Of a stretch of 64,000 bases of DNA, positions 1 through 10,600 are shown one piece after another. The notes under the pieces were generated by a model. That model made no database searches and was not told the origin of the DNA. It saw only the letters and a program-made list of their open reading frames with translations. The position numbers and the translations under genes were made by a program. The stretch is from CADEED01 sp039930985 (GTDB lineage: Bacteria > Pseudomonadota > Gammaproteobacteria > Steroidobacterales > Steroidobacteraceae), in assembly GCA_039930985.1 (NCBI GenBank), contig JBDTSV010000114.1, positions 1 to 64,000 of the forward strand, read 5' to 3'. The stretch's first letter is position 1, and every line of letters starts with the position of its first letter.

Positions 1-1573
1 CGGGCTTGGAAACAAACAGGCTTTGGTCGAGGCTGCGTTCGAATGATGCCTTCGACAGCCGCGGACTCGACGCACCCGAAGCGGCCGGGCACGTCTGATT
101 GTTGCTGGCCCGGAAACTCAGCGCGGCGGCGATGCGGCCTTCGTTTTCCACTCCGAGCGAATGGTTGAAGTCGTCGGCCACCGAGCAACCAGGTACTACG
201 GTACCGGCGTTGGTGGCGGTGTTGGCGGGCGAGAAGCCGTCGGTGTAGTCGCCGAAGTGCGCAGCGTTCTCGCCGCGGAACTGGATGGTGAAGTAGGTAG
301 TGCCGCAGTTGTCGAGCGGATAGAAGCCGTACGGTTTGCCGCAGGTGGTGGAGCCGATGAGATACACGTGCACGCCCACGCCGCGCAGTGAATTGATGAC
401 TGACTCACTGGCGGAGCACGTGCCAGGGCCGGTGATGATGTACACGTTGTCGAGACTGAGCGTCGGCAGCTGAACATTCGCCGGGCCAGCGCCCATGAAA
501 CCTTGTGTCTTCGAGAAGAACGGCGTGGCCGCGAGATTCTCGCCGGTGATGGGGTTGCGGCTCGGGTTCTTGTCGTTGAACACGATTTTCTCGAACGTCT
601 GGCCGCTGGTCAGCGTGGTGTTGCCGATCATGTAGGCGAGTTCGCTGGCGAGGTCGAGGTAGCCGCCACCGTTGTAGCGCATGTCAAGAATGAGGTCGGT
701 CACGTTGGCGTTGTCGAGCTGCGAGATCGCATTCATGAGCGGCGTCTCGGCGGTCGCGATGTGATCGTTGAACTGGATGTAGCCCACGGGGCCCGAGGCC
801 GTGTTGAAAGTGGTGACGATCGGCACGGGTATATGCGTGATGCTGGCGGACGCGATCGTCACGGTGCGCGTGGCACCTGCGGTGCTGCGCACCAGGAAAC
901 TGTGCGTTTCGCCCGTGTTGCCTGGAAACAATCCGGCGTTGAGGGTGTTGACGATGGTCTGAGTGGCGCCATTGACCGCGTCCGCGCCGTCCACCTGCAG
1001 GATTTCATCGCCTCTCGAGAATTGACTGGCTGCGGGACTGCCGGCGTCGGTGTACGCCACGACGACGCGGCGCGGAACGTTGTTCGGAGGGCTGAGCAGG
1101 ATGATGGAGAACTCGGCGCCATAGCCGGCTTCGACACCGCCTTGAGACAGCGACTTCCAGACCGCGGTGTTGTAGGTGAAGTGAAACTTGTCCTTGGGAG
1201 CCCCCGATGAAGTGGTGGCGGAGGTTCGCAGCAGCGGGAAATAGTCGACCGTAGCGAACTGCGAAGGATCGCGATCGATGACTTCGCCGTACCAGAGATA
1301 GAGTTCGTTGGTCCACGAGCGCAGCCAGTTGTTTTCGTCGGTCGCGGTGCCCTGACGGTCGCTGGTGCCGGCGCGGGGTGCCGCGCACATGGCGTCAAAG
1401 TTGGAGGAAGGCAGGAAAACCCCTGATTGCCAGGTGGTGGTACCCCCACCTCCGCCGCCGCCGCCGTTGTTGCCGCCATTGCCGCCGTTGGACTGGCCGT
1501 CCCCGCCGCCGCAGGACGCCAAAATCCCGAAAAACGGCAGAGCCAAGACTCTGAATTTATAGCGGCTTTTCAC
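1..1573 (-). CDS. S41 family (C-terminal processing-like) peptidase lipoprotein, 3' end cut by window
   Basis: Secreted serine peptidase of the S41/tail-specific protease type, probably anchored to the outer membrane as a lipoprotein. The reading frame runs from a GTG at 1573-1571, preceded by a strong GGAGGGG ribosome site and an in-frame stop, and continues off the left edge (at least 524 codons). The N-terminus ends in a lipobox (LASC), followed by a Gly/Asn-rich linker. A PDZ-like stretch (SRGDEILQVDGADAVNG) precedes the S41 core, with LDMRYNGGGYLDLASELAYM and the catalytic-serine region GPGTCSASESVINSL. Family membership follows from these motifs. The C-terminus is not visible and the substrate is unknown. 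Divergent from the histidine kinase gene. Confidence 0.85.
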   Translation of the reverse strand, partial: MKSRYKFRVLALPFFGILASCGGGDGQSNGGNGGNNGGGGGGGGTTTWQSGVFLPSSNFDAMCAAPRAGTSDRQGTATDENNWLRSWTNELYLWYGEVIDRDPSQFATVDYFPLLRTSATTSSGAPKDKFHFTYNTAVWKSLSQGGVEAGYGAEFSIILLSPPNNVPRRVVVAYTDAGSPAASQFSRGDEILQVDGADAVNGATQTIVNTLNAGLFPGNTGETHSFLVRSTAGATRTVTIASASITHIPVPIVTTFNTASGPVGYIQFNDHIATAETPLMNAISQLDNANVTDLILDMRYNGGGYLDLASELAYMIGNTTLTSGQTFEKIVFNDKNPSRNPITGENLAATPFFSKTQGFMGAGPANVQLPTLSLDNVYIITGPGTCSASESVINSLRGVGVHVYLIGSTTCGKPYGFYPLDNCGTTYFTIQFRGENAAHFGDYTDGFSPANTATNAGTVVPGCSVADDFNHSLGVENEGRIAAALSFRASNNQTCPAASGASSPRLSKASFERSLDQSLFVSKP

Positions 1574-1682
1574 CCGTCAACCCCTCCGCACGCCGATCCA
1601 AATTGAGACGTGTCCCGCAATATGCACCGAGACCAGCAAACATCAAAGAGTCGCCAGCAAGCTACGGCCCAAGTCTCGTTCT

Positions 1683-3746
1683 ATGATGCCGCTGGTCATG
1701 AATCGCCTTCTTCGACCATTCGGGCTGAAGTTAGGTCCCCTCCAGGCGGGGGCTATTTATTTCCCATTGCATTTTTTTGCCGTGGGCATCGGGCTCACGC
1801 TGCTGATCGCGCCGCAGGGTGTTGGTATCTTTTGGCCCGCCACGGGTTCCCTGTTCGCTTTCCTGCTGCTGTATCCGCCGCGCTATTGGCCGGCACTGCT
1901 GGGCTTCGCCTTCGCTGCCGAGCTCTCGGCGCACGAGCTGTTCGCGCCGCAGATTCCCTACACCGTTGCCGGCATGTTGTTCTTCGTCAAGTTCCTGGCC
2001 GGCGTTCTCGGTACTTTGCTGATGAATCTCAGCGTGCGCGGCCCGATTTCCTTCGCGCGGCTGCGCCACGTGTTGTGCTTCGCGGCCGCGGCGTTGCTGT
2101 CGACGCTGGCCTGCGCCGTGGTTGCTGTCTGGTTGCGCTCCGATGCCAGCCTCGACGGCGGCTCCTTCTGGCTCGCGGTGCAGGGATGGTGGATAGGCGA
2201 CTTCCTCGGCGCACTGGTGATCACACCGCTGTTGCTCACGGTTGGCTTCCATGGTTTCGCGCTGACCAGCAATGCGCGCGGTGGCCGAGTCGCCACCTAT
2301 TCGGCCTTCGCAGTGCTGCTGGTGTTGTTAGGCGGTGTCTTCCTGCACTCCCAGAGAACGATCAGTTCGCCGCTCGACGTACCGTACATCGTGTACCCGG
2401 TTCTGGTTTGGATCGCCATGCTGAGCGGACCGCGGCGCACGGCGCTGGCCGCCGGCCTCGCAGTTGCGATTGCATCGCTCGCAACGACGCGCGGCCTTGG
2501 GCCGTTCGAGAGCCCCTATCAATTGCAGACGTTCCTGGCGCTGTGCGTATTGCCTGTGTTGTTGCTGCAGGCGGTCATGGCCGAGCGCGACTTCGCCATC
2601 GAGAAAGCCCGCACCAGCGATGAACGTTATCGTGCGTTCGTCGCCAACAGCTCCGAGGCGATTTTCCGCACCGAACTCGCCGAACCCATGCCGGTGACGC
2701 TGTCGCCCGACGATCAGATCGCCTGGGTGCGCAAGCACGGCTTCGTCGCCGAATGCAATACGGCGTTCATGGTGGCGCTCGGCGTCAAGGACATGCAGAG
2801 CGCGGTGGTTGGCACGCGCCTGGGCGATCATCCCACGTGGTCCAAGGTTTATATCGAACGCATCCGCGAGGCCATTCGCAACGGCTACCAGGTGCGCAAC
2901 ATCGAGCACGTGGTGCACGGGCCCTATGGGCTCGACCGCGTCTTGCTCATCTCCATGATCGGCATCGTGGAAAACGGTCATGTGCTGCGCTTCTGGGGCA
3001 GCGGTCGCGACGTCACCGCCATGCGCGAAGCCGAAACCGCGCTCGCCCAGCACGATTCACAGCTGCGCGCGCTGGCCACGGAAATCACGCTGGCCGAGGA
3101 ACGTGCGCGCCGCAAACTTGCGAGCGAGCTGCACGATGGTCCCGCGCAGAACCTGGTGGGCATGAGCATGCAGCTCGCGGCCATCAAGCGCGCCATGGAC
3201 GATCGCGAGCAGCTGCAACGCATCGACGAAGTGGAACAGGTGCTGGCCGACGCGACGCTGCAGACGCGCACGCTCATGCTCGAACTTGCGCCTCCGGGAC
3301 TCCACGAAAGCGGGCTGCTCGAGGCGCTTCGCTGGCTCGCCGAACGCGTCGCCAAACAGCAGCGACTGCTGGTGTCCGTCGAGGACGACGGCGTCCAGAA
3401 GCCGCTCGAAGACCAGGTCACGGTGCTGCTGTTCCAGACCGTGCGCGAGCTGCTGCAGAACGTGGTGAAGCACGCGCGATCCAAGCGCGCCACGGTGCGC
3501 TGCGCCGTGCGGGATGACTACCTGGCACTGGATGTCATCGATCCCGGAGTCGGATTCGAAGTTCATTCCATCGACCGGCTGCCGACGCGGCACGGCGGTT
3601 TTGGCCTGTTCAACATTCGCGAACGCCTGAAACTCATGGGCGGCAGTGTCGATATCCATTCCGTGGTCGGCGAAGGCACCACGGTGCGCATCCGCGTGCC
3701 GCTCAAGACCCAACACGGGTTGTTCGATGAGGCTTTGCGGGCGTAA
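1683..3746 (+). CDS. MASE1-PAS sensor histidine kinase (HisKA_3 / NarL-type)
   Basis: Integral membrane sensor kinase of 687 aa. Residues ~1-300 are a hydrophobic MASE1-type sensor with about eight membrane spans. A PAS-like region follows (~310-440, DERYRAFVANSSEAIF). The dimerisation/phosphoacceptor helix ELHDGPAQNLVGMSMQ has its His near residue 484. The ATPase domain shows the N-box RELLQNVVKHA, the G1 box DPGVGF and GGFGLFNIRERLKLMGG. This is the HisKA_3 class, which normally pairs with a NarL/FixJ-type response regulator, but none is encoded in this window, so it looks orphan. The start may be either of two neighbouring ATGs or the one at 1698; no good ribosome site separates them. Confidence 0.9.
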   Translation: MMPLVMNRLLRPFGLKLGPLQAGAIYFPLHFFAVGIGLTLLIAPQGVGIFWPATGSLFAFLLLYPPRYWPALLGFAFAAELSAHELFAPQIPYTVAGMLFFVKFLAGVLGTLLMNLSVRGPISFARLRHVLCFAAAALLSTLACAVVAVWLRSDASLDGGSFWLAVQGWWIGDFLGALVITPLLLTVGFHGFALTSNARGGRVATYSAFAVLLVLLGGVFLHSQRTISSPLDVPYIVYPVLVWIAMLSGPRRTALAAGLAVAIASLATTRGLGPFESPYQLQTFLALCVLPVLLLQAVMAERDFAIEKARTSDERYRAFVANSSEAIFRTELAEPMPVTLSPDDQIAWVRKHGFVAECNTAFMVALGVKDMQSAVVGTRLGDHPTWSKVYIERIREAIRNGYQVRNIEHVVHGPYGLDRVLLISMIGIVENGHVLRFWGSGRDVTAMREAETALAQHDSQLRALATEITLAEERARRKLASELHDGPAQNLVGMSMQLAAIKRAMDDREQLQRIDEVEQVLADATLQTRTLMLELAPPGLHESGLLEALRWLAERVAKQQRLLVSVEDDGVQKPLEDQVTVLLFQTVRELLQNVVKHARSKRATVRCAVRDDYLALDVIDPGVGFEVHSIDRLPTRHGGFGLFNIRERLKLMGGSVDIHSVVGEGTTVRIRVPLKTQHGLFDEALRA

Positions 3747-3755
3747 AAAGGCGCC

Positions 3756-4547
3756 ATGCTCATCGAACGCATCTGGGCGGCGAATCCGCTGCGGAATTTC
3801 CACTATCTGATCGCCTGCGCCGAAACCGGTGAGGCACTCATCGTCGATCCGCTGGATGCCTCGCTGTGCCTTGCGGCAGCACGCGCGCGCGGGTTCAGCA
3901 TCACGCAGGTGCTCAACACGCACGAGCATCACGATCACACCGGCGGCAATGCCGGCGTGGTCGCCGCAACGCGTTCGAAAGTGCTGGCGCATGCCGGTGC
4001 CGCCAGTGTCATCGGCGGCGTAGATAGGGGGCTCACGCGCGGCGATGTGATCAAAGTGGGCCGCACCGTCGAGCTCGAGGTGCTCGACACGCCCGGCCAC
4101 ACTCGTTCGCATGTCTGCCTGCTGGCGCACGGCGATTCCCCGGCGCTGTTTTGCGGCGACACGCTGTTCAACGCCGGCGCCGGCAATTGCCACAACGGCG
4201 GTGATCCCGGCCTGTTGTACGAAACCTTCGTGAACCAGCTTGCGCGCCTGCCCGATGCCACGCGTGTGTACCCGGGGCATGAATACATGGCGCGCAATCT
4301 CGCATTCACGCTGGATCGGGAACCTGAGAACATCGAAGCGGCGAAGGCGCTCGAGAGCGCGAAGGATCAGGACCCCGCGGCGGCGCGCGTCACCACGCTC
4401 GGCGAAGAGAAGCGCGTGAACGCGTTCCTGCGACTGCAAAATCCGCAAGTGGTTTCGCGGCTGCGCGAACGCTTCCCGGAGATCGGCGAGAAGCCCGACG
4501 CGCGAACCGTCTTCGTGAGGCTGCGCGAGCTGCGCAACAGCTGGTAA
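3756..4547 (+). CDS. gloB: Hydroxyacylglutathione hydrolase (glyoxalase II)
   Basis: Metallo-beta-lactamase-fold thioesterase that hydrolyses S-D-lactoylglutathione to D-lactate and glutathione, the second step of methylglyoxal detoxification in the cytoplasm. The binuclear metal motif NTHEHHDHTGGN lies near residues 54-65, with further metal ligands in DTPGHTRSH, FCGDTLFNAG and VYPGHEY. Length 263 aa is typical for bacterial GloB. Starts 9 nt after the histidine kinase gene, so it is probably cotranscribed. Two glyoxalase-fold/GSH-type families elsewhere in the window (GST, VOC) fit a general detoxification capacity, but no direct link is shown. Confidence 0.93.
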   Translation: MLIERIWAANPLRNFHYLIACAETGEALIVDPLDASLCLAAARARGFSITQVLNTHEHHDHTGGNAGVVAATRSKVLAHAGAASVIGGVDRGLTRGDVIKVGRTVELEVLDTPGHTRSHVCLLAHGDSPALFCGDTLFNAGAGNCHNGGDPGLLYETFVNQLARLPDATRVYPGHEYMARNLAFTLDREPENIEAAKALESAKDQDPAAARVTTLGEEKRVNAFLRLQNPQVVSRLRERFPEIGEKPDARTVFVRLRELRNSW

Positions 4548-4555
4548 CGCGCCGA

Positions 4556-7500
4556 CTACTTCTTGTCGTCATCGTCACCGCCGTCCTTGTCTTCGTCTTC
4601 CTTCTTTTTTCTCGCCTTCTCTTGCGCATTCCGACGCCGAGTTTCCGCGCCTTTCTTGGCGCTATCGGATCGCCGTTTTTTGGTTTCCGGGGGGATGATT
4701 CCGGATGGTGACGGCTTGTCGTCACCGGTGTCGCGCCCCGAGCGCGAATTGAGCCAGAACTCCGGATCTTCATCCTTGCGGCCGTCAGCACGGATGTTGG
4801 TCGTGTCCCGCAAGATTCCGCGCGTGGCGTCGTCGTCGCCGTCGACGGTGCCAAGCCGTTTCTCCAGTGGTCCGAGCTGCTTCTCGCCGTGCTGTTTCGT
4901 GTGATCGGCGACCGTGTCCTGCACCGGCCGCACGCCGCGATCGTCGGTAGCCTGTGATGCAGGCGAGGTGCCACGCGCAGCGAGACCAGCTTCAGGGGTA
5001 TTCACGGAGACGCCCGAGTTGCGGGCGGCCTCGCGCGCGCTCTCGCCGGTTTCGCCGCCGGCTTTCTTGTGCAGTGTGTGGTGAGGGTCATCTCCTTGCT
5101 GGATCGGCTCGCCAATCGCATCGCGATTTGCACGTAGCATTTCCACATCGCTGCGAGCCGCGGTCGGCGGATTGAGTTGCGTGCGCACGTCCTGAAAACT
5201 GTCGTCGTCGAGCGCAGACCTGTCGTCTTTGACTCCGACGTCAGGCAGTACCGGGTCGGGCTGCGCCTTTATGCGCCGCGGATTTTCGAGCGTGCCCGCG
5301 TCGGCCGGAGGTGGTCCGCGCGGCGGGCGCGGCGGCGGTTGCCCGCGGCGGCGACGCCCGCCGCCGCCGCTGCTTCCATCACCGGTGCCTCCACCGCCAC
5401 CACTTCCAGAAGATCCACCGGAACCGCCCACCGCCGCCGCGGCGCTGGACGGCGGGCTCGCACTGCCCGCGGCGGATGCACTGATTTTCGCGCCGGTTCC
5501 GCGCGCATCTGGGGTGACGCCGGTGTCGCTCGCGGCGGCGGCCTTCGTCCCATCATCTGTCGTGCCGGCGGCAGCCGCTTTGCCCGCCTTTTTTCTGACT
5601 GCCGCCTCGGTGGCCGGTGGCGTGTCGGGCGGTGCGCTGCCCTGACGCACCGCTTCTTCGGCTTTGGCACGCAGGTCGTCATGAATCTGCTTCCGCATGT
5701 CGGCAACCGCCTGATCCGCGGCGTCCATGCTCTTGGGCGCAGGCTTGTTAGCCGCCGGCTTCTGGTCAACGGGGCCGCCGGCTCCAAGGGAAAGGTTGTC
5801 AGGCTGAGCGCCTTTGGTACTTGGCGCCACGACAGGTGGTTTGCCGGGCGACCCGGTAGTTGCCGGTGTCGGCGCCTGTGTCTGCGTCTGCGGTGCCTTG
5901 CTCTGTGCCGGGTCCGCGGGCGCCGAGGGCTTTTCAGTTTCAGCCGGCGGCGTGTCTGCGCTGCCGCGCACCTTCATGGCCACGTGTTTGCCAGCTTTCA
6001 TCGCGGCTTTCTTTCCCGCGTTGATGATGGCGGCCATGATCTTGTCTTCGAACGCATCCGCGACGATTCGCGCGCACACCTTTGCCGCCACCGTCATGTC
6101 CTCCGCGGAGTCGCTCTCGAGTGCGACCAGGATGCAGGCGATAGCGTTGCGCATGCGCATGCGCTCGGTACCGCCGGTGGCCAGATCGTAGATGGCGGCG
6201 GCGGCATTTAACCCTGGCACGATGCGCACGCCTATCTTCTTGATGATGTAGTTGCGCGCGCGCCGCTTGACCTCGTCGACGATGATGCCCTTGATGACCT
6301 CTACGGCGATCTCTTTGACGAAGTCTTCCCAGTGCTCGATCTTGTCTTTGGCACGCCGGGTCACTTCCTTGACGAGCGGCGGCACGCACGCCTCGGCGAA
6401 CTCCGGCACACGCCAGGAAATTCGGCTCAGCGTGATCTCCTCACGCTTGACTGCGGCGGGCATCGTGACGCCGGCGATGAACACATGACTGCCGAGACTG
6501 TCGAGGTATCCCTGAATCATCTGGTGGAAGGCGTGCGGGCCGCTGTAGCCATAGCCGTATTCCTCGAACCCGCCGACACCGCCATCGAGGACCTTGTCGA
6601 TCCGGCCTTGTTCGATGCGATAGTTCTGGAATCCGTATTTCTGCACGCTCACGAACACACCACCCGGCGGCGGGCAATGGCGCTTCATCTGCGAGCCGGG
6701 CTCGGGCACGAGAATGGGATAGTCCAGACGGCCGTTGATGGTGTAAGGCTCGCCATTCTTGTCGAGCACGAAGCTGAACACGCTGTGGTAGAGGATGAGC
6801 TCGGTATTCGAGTACAGAGGCTGGTCGCTCCACGCATCGTGCAGCTGGACCTGCGTCTGCCGTTCGATGTCGTTCATCGTGACTTTCTTCAGCGTGCCGA
6901 TCGCCTTGTTGATCGTAGGTGTTGGCCCCGACGTGGCGACGATCGTCGCGTTAGCGATGTCCGCACGATTCAGCGCGAGCTCGGCCTGATCGATCGCTGC
7001 CTGCACTTGTTTTTCGTCGGTCGGCCCCGGTGCCTGCACATCGTTGAGCACGTTCATCGCGTACGGTGACTTCTTCGGTGGCGCACCGGCCGGTACTGCA
7101 TTCGCTGGCGGCGTCTGATACGCGCGCGCCACCACCCAGCCCTTGACCATGTCGGGGAAGAACGGCGGGATATCGTCTAACTTCCGCGGGCGTGCCGGGT
7201 ATAGCTGGCGTTGCACGGCAGGCAGTTCGCGTGGAAAGAGTTTCGGTGCCCATGGATCGAGCGGCTCCGATTCCAACTCCGCGCTCGGCACGCTTTCGTT
7301 GTAAGCCACTTCGATCGACGTGACCTTTCCCTTGACGTGTCCGAACGCCTTCATGAGATCGTTCATCAGCAAGGTGCCATCGGCGTCGCGCGGGCTCGTG
7401 ACCTCCTGCGCGACGAGGTACTGCCAGATGCGGATCAGGTTGTCTGCCAGCTCCTGCTTGCGCTCTCCGGGCGGATCGGGGAGCGACAGAAACTCGACTT

Positions 7501-7684
7501 GCCATTTGAGCGCGTACGCGAGCGCGTCCGGGATCGAGTTGTTACCCGCAAAGCCCATCGTCTCCACCGAGAACGGCGGATATTCCTGCGGCGGTGGTGG
7601 CGGCGCTGGCGTCGTGATCCGATGCGCGAGCGCGCGGCCGCCGCCCACGCCTCGCGGATCGTCTTCGACCGTGTATATGCCCAT
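4556..7684 (-). CDS. Unrecognised 1042-aa protein with long low-complexity linker and His-rich, charged C-terminus
   Basis: I do not recognise this protein. There is no signal peptide. Residues ~1-430 look globular. Residues ~430-560 contain amphipathic/hydrophobic helices (IVPGLNAAAAIYDLATGG; VAAKVCARIVADAFEDKI). A ~250-residue Pro/Ala/Gly-rich stretch follows, including GGSGGSSGSGGGGGTGDG and an Arg/Pro block. The last ~200 residues hold DPHHTLHKKAGG, SGVSVNTPEAGLAARG and DHTKQHGEK, then a Lys/Asp-rich tail ending in DDDDKK. It starts 6 nt after the stop of the 1166-aa gene upstream and surely forms one transcription unit with it. Head, flexible linker and His-containing tail recall multidomain effector proteins, but that is inference. 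Convergent with gloB, 8 nt apart. Confidence 0.8.
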   Translation of the reverse strand: MGIYTVEDDPRGVGGGRALAHRITTPAPPPPPQEYPPFSVETMGFAGNNSIPDALAYALKWQVEFLSLPDPPGERKQELADNLIRIWQYLVAQEVTSPRDADGTLLMNDLMKAFGHVKGKVTSIEVAYNESVPSAELESEPLDPWAPKLFPRELPAVQRQLYPARPRKLDDIPPFFPDMVKGWVVARAYQTPPANAVPAGAPPKKSPYAMNVLNDVQAPGPTDEKQVQAAIDQAELALNRADIANATIVATSGPTPTINKAIGTLKKVTMNDIERQTQVQLHDAWSDQPLYSNTELILYHSVFSFVLDKNGEPYTINGRLDYPILVPEPGSQMKRHCPPPGGVFVSVQKYGFQNYRIEQGRIDKVLDGGVGGFEEYGYGYSGPHAFHQMIQGYLDSLGSHVFIAGVTMPAAVKREEITLSRISWRVPEFAEACVPPLVKEVTRRAKDKIEHWEDFVKEIAVEVIKGIIVDEVKRRARNYIIKKIGVRIVPGLNAAAAIYDLATGGTERMRMRNAIACILVALESDSAEDMTVAAKVCARIVADAFEDKIMAAIINAGKKAAMKAGKHVAMKVRGSADTPPAETEKPSAPADPAQSKAPQTQTQAPTPATTGSPGKPPVVAPSTKGAQPDNLSLGAGGPVDQKPAANKPAPKSMDAADQAVADMRKQIHDDLRAKAEEAVRQGSAPPDTPPATEAAVRKKAGKAAAAGTTDDGTKAAAASDTGVTPDARGTGAKISASAAGSASPPSSAAAAVGGSGGSSGSGGGGGTGDGSSGGGGRRRRGQPPPRPPRGPPPADAGTLENPRRIKAQPDPVLPDVGVKDDRSALDDDSFQDVRTQLNPPTAARSDVEMLRANRDAIGEPIQQGDDPHHTLHKKAGGETGESAREAARNSGVSVNTPEAGLAARGTSPASQATDDRGVRPVQDTVADHTKQHGEKQLGPLEKRLGTVDGDDDATRGILRDTTNIRADGRKDEDPEFWLNSRSGRDTGDDKPSPSGIIPPETKKRRSDSAKKGAETRRRNAQEKARKKKEDEDKDGGDDDDKK

Positions 7685-7690
7685 GGCCGA

Positions 7691-10600
7691 TCAGGCTTCT
7701 GGCGTCACCACGATGGCGGGCGCTGCCCCGTTTATCTGGATCTTGCGCTCGATCTCGGGATCCTCGTACTCGCCGTCGAGCAACCGGCCCGCATACCGCA
7801 GGCACTCGAGCTTGAGCATGTCGTTCTTGATCGCCGCGTTCTTCACATCGAGCAAGCGGTGCGCAAGCTTGAAATCCTCGAGCAGCGGATGCGCGCCGGG
7901 CAAGGCTTCGATGTACAGCGAGCTCGTGGGCACGATCACTTCGTCGTTGTTGAGCCGCGGGCTGCTCACGATGCGTTTGTACTGCTCCTCGAGCTGGCTC
8001 TGAAGCGCGGCATATTCCGCCTCGGTGAGCTCATCCTTCATCTGCTTCTGCAGGCAGCGTGCGTACTTCGCGAAGTCTTCGGGCGTCCAGCTGCCAAGGT
8101 CATCTGGATCGTGAATGCCGAGCTCCGAATCGATGTACGGCACCATCATGAAGTCCGTGAGGGCGTTCGATTGCTTGAGGGGAAACATCATGTAGTTGCC
8201 CTTGAAGCCGAGCGGCGAGTCGAGATCGGCCACTTCGGCCAGCGTCAGGAAGTCCTGCGCGGGATCCATGGTCGAATTCAGCTGCACATCGGCGCGCACC
8301 TCGAGCACGATTTGCCCCGGCTTCGGCGTGATCGACAACGGCAGTTCGTCCGGAACCGCGAGGCTGTAGGTTTTCTGCACGGCGGTGAGCTTGGGAACCT
8401 TGATGGAGCTCAGCGAGAAGAAGATCTGGTCCTTGAACGTAAAGCTCCAGATTGCCTGCATGTAATAGAGTACGTTCTCTTTGAAATGCGCGCGCAGCCC
8501 GGCGATCTGCAGCAGTCGGTTCGAATGCTCGGCATTCGCCCGTGCGTACTCGGCCTGCGCCTGCGTGAGCGCGGCGACTTCGCCGTCGAGACGCATGCGG
8601 AGATCCTTTTCATCGCGCACGGCACGCTCATAGATGTCTTTCTTGAGATCCTCGCGAATCCTCGCGGCCTCGACATCCTCGCCGCTACCGCTGCCGAACA
8701 CGCTCTCGAAGGCATGCTCGACCACACCCTCGGTATTCTCGTTCGCCACCTTGTCGGCACGCCTGCTGATCGCCAGATCGAGCGCCAGTTCGGCGGCCTT
8801 CTTGGTGTTCTCCATGTCACGATGGAGCTTCTTGAGCGTTTCAACCGCGTCCTTGACGCTTGCCACACTGTTGGCCAGCTCGCGCAGCGCAAGCTCATCC
8901 CCGACGATGCGCGTGCACAAATAGTCGAGCGCCGGGCGATAACGATCGTCGAGCAGTACGCGATTGATGATCCAGGAATGACCCAGCAACATTTTGTCGA
9001 TGGACGCGCGGTTGGGGTTTGGCACTTCCATGGCGACCAGCACCACCGGTGAAAGCCGGTGGATGTGCTCGGAAACGCGGTAGCGGCGCTGCAGCTCGTA
9101 AAAGAGATAGGTGACGGTGAGTTCGTCGTTTGGGTTCGAGATCTCCGCGCTGTCGGTGTATTCGCTCTCGTCGGTGTCTTTCGTTTCGACTTCGACCTTG
9201 CGCTCGTCCTTGAACTCCTGCGCGGCCTTGAGCACCGCCTCGTGGAATGACTTCTTCGTTTCCTGTGACGAGGCCTCTGCTTCCTTGGTGAAGTTCGTGG
9301 TGCCCTCGCCCGAGGAGTAGCCGACGTTGTATCCGCCTTTGGACGTCGTGTTGAAGCTGTTCTTGTCCTGCGCCTTCTGCACGATCTCCGCTTCCGATCG
9401 CATGGTCTCGTTGATTTCGTCCTTGCGATTGCGCTGGTTGGCTTCCATCTCCTTGACGGAACGCTCTTTGTGAATCACGCGCTTGCTGGTGACCTTGCGC
9501 GTTTCCTTGGGCGCGAGGGTCAGCGTCTTCACGAGGTCGCCCACCTGGTAGGTGATGGGCACCCACTTCTGACGATAGGTGACCAGCAACCCGAAGTTGG
9601 TCGTGCCGGGCGCGAACACCTCGAACTTGTAACGCTCGTTGATGAGGTTCTCGAGAATGCCAAGCGGATCCTGAGGGTCGACTTTCCAGTCGACGAGAAC
9701 CGCGTTGGTCAGATCGAAGAATGGCGGATGAATGATCGGTGGTTTCGGCGGCAGCGGCGGTGGCGTGGGATTGGTCGCGTCCGGCATCGAAGGCGCGGGG
9801 GCTCGATACATCACGCCGGTGCTTTGCAGCGATCTTTGCGCGAGCTGTACGTGTTGAGCTTCGAGCTTGAGCGCTTTGATCGGGTTGCTGCTGTTGGTCA
9901 CCGCCGGCAGCGGATCGCCACCATTTTCGATGAGCGTGTTGGCCAGCTGGTTGGTCGCTTCGATGATCCCGTCATCGAGCGCGTGCTGCCAGACGAAATC
10001 GAACGCGATCTGCAATTGATGGAAATCGTAGAACGCCGGCACGTCGGCGGGACCGGATTTCAGCTGCAGTCCGGCAATGGCCTTCTCCACGTCATCGGAA
10101 GTAGGCCGTCCCTTTGCTCCGCCGGTGTCGTTGGGTGGAACGAGCGAATTCACCAGCCTGCCCACGAACTTGGGCAGATCTTTCAATTCCATCGGAGTGT
10201 CATCGGTCGCGGGTGGCGTCTCTGTTTCGTCGATGTCGCCACCACCTGTTTCTTCATCAAAGATGTCAGGGCTTTCGTGCGAGCGGCAAATGGCCGCCAC
10301 CGGATCTTCGCGCACCAGAAAACTCGGTCGGTTCGTCTCGCTGCCGGTCTTGTAGATGTAGGGTTCTATCTCGGCCGCCGGAATGTGATCCCGGTAACCG
10401 CTGCCGCTGCGAAATGGCTGCGCTTCCTCTTCGGTGAGAATCAGGTATCCGGCGAGCGGCGCGGTGTTAACGAGTTCGGCGATGTTCTGGTTCATCGTCT
10501 CGTAGTGCATCGCCTCCGGTTTCTCGCCGGGCATCACGATGCGCAGCTTTTTCGCATCGGCCGTGGTCACCCCGATCAGCGATTCGATGACTTTGGTCTG

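Noticed and set aside
5200..6200. Long plus-strand frames over the 1042-aa gene, such as 5177-6211
   Set aside because: They are mirror frames of a GC-rich coding region, composed mostly of Arg/Ala/Gly, without ribosome sites. The minus-strand frame is longer and continuous.
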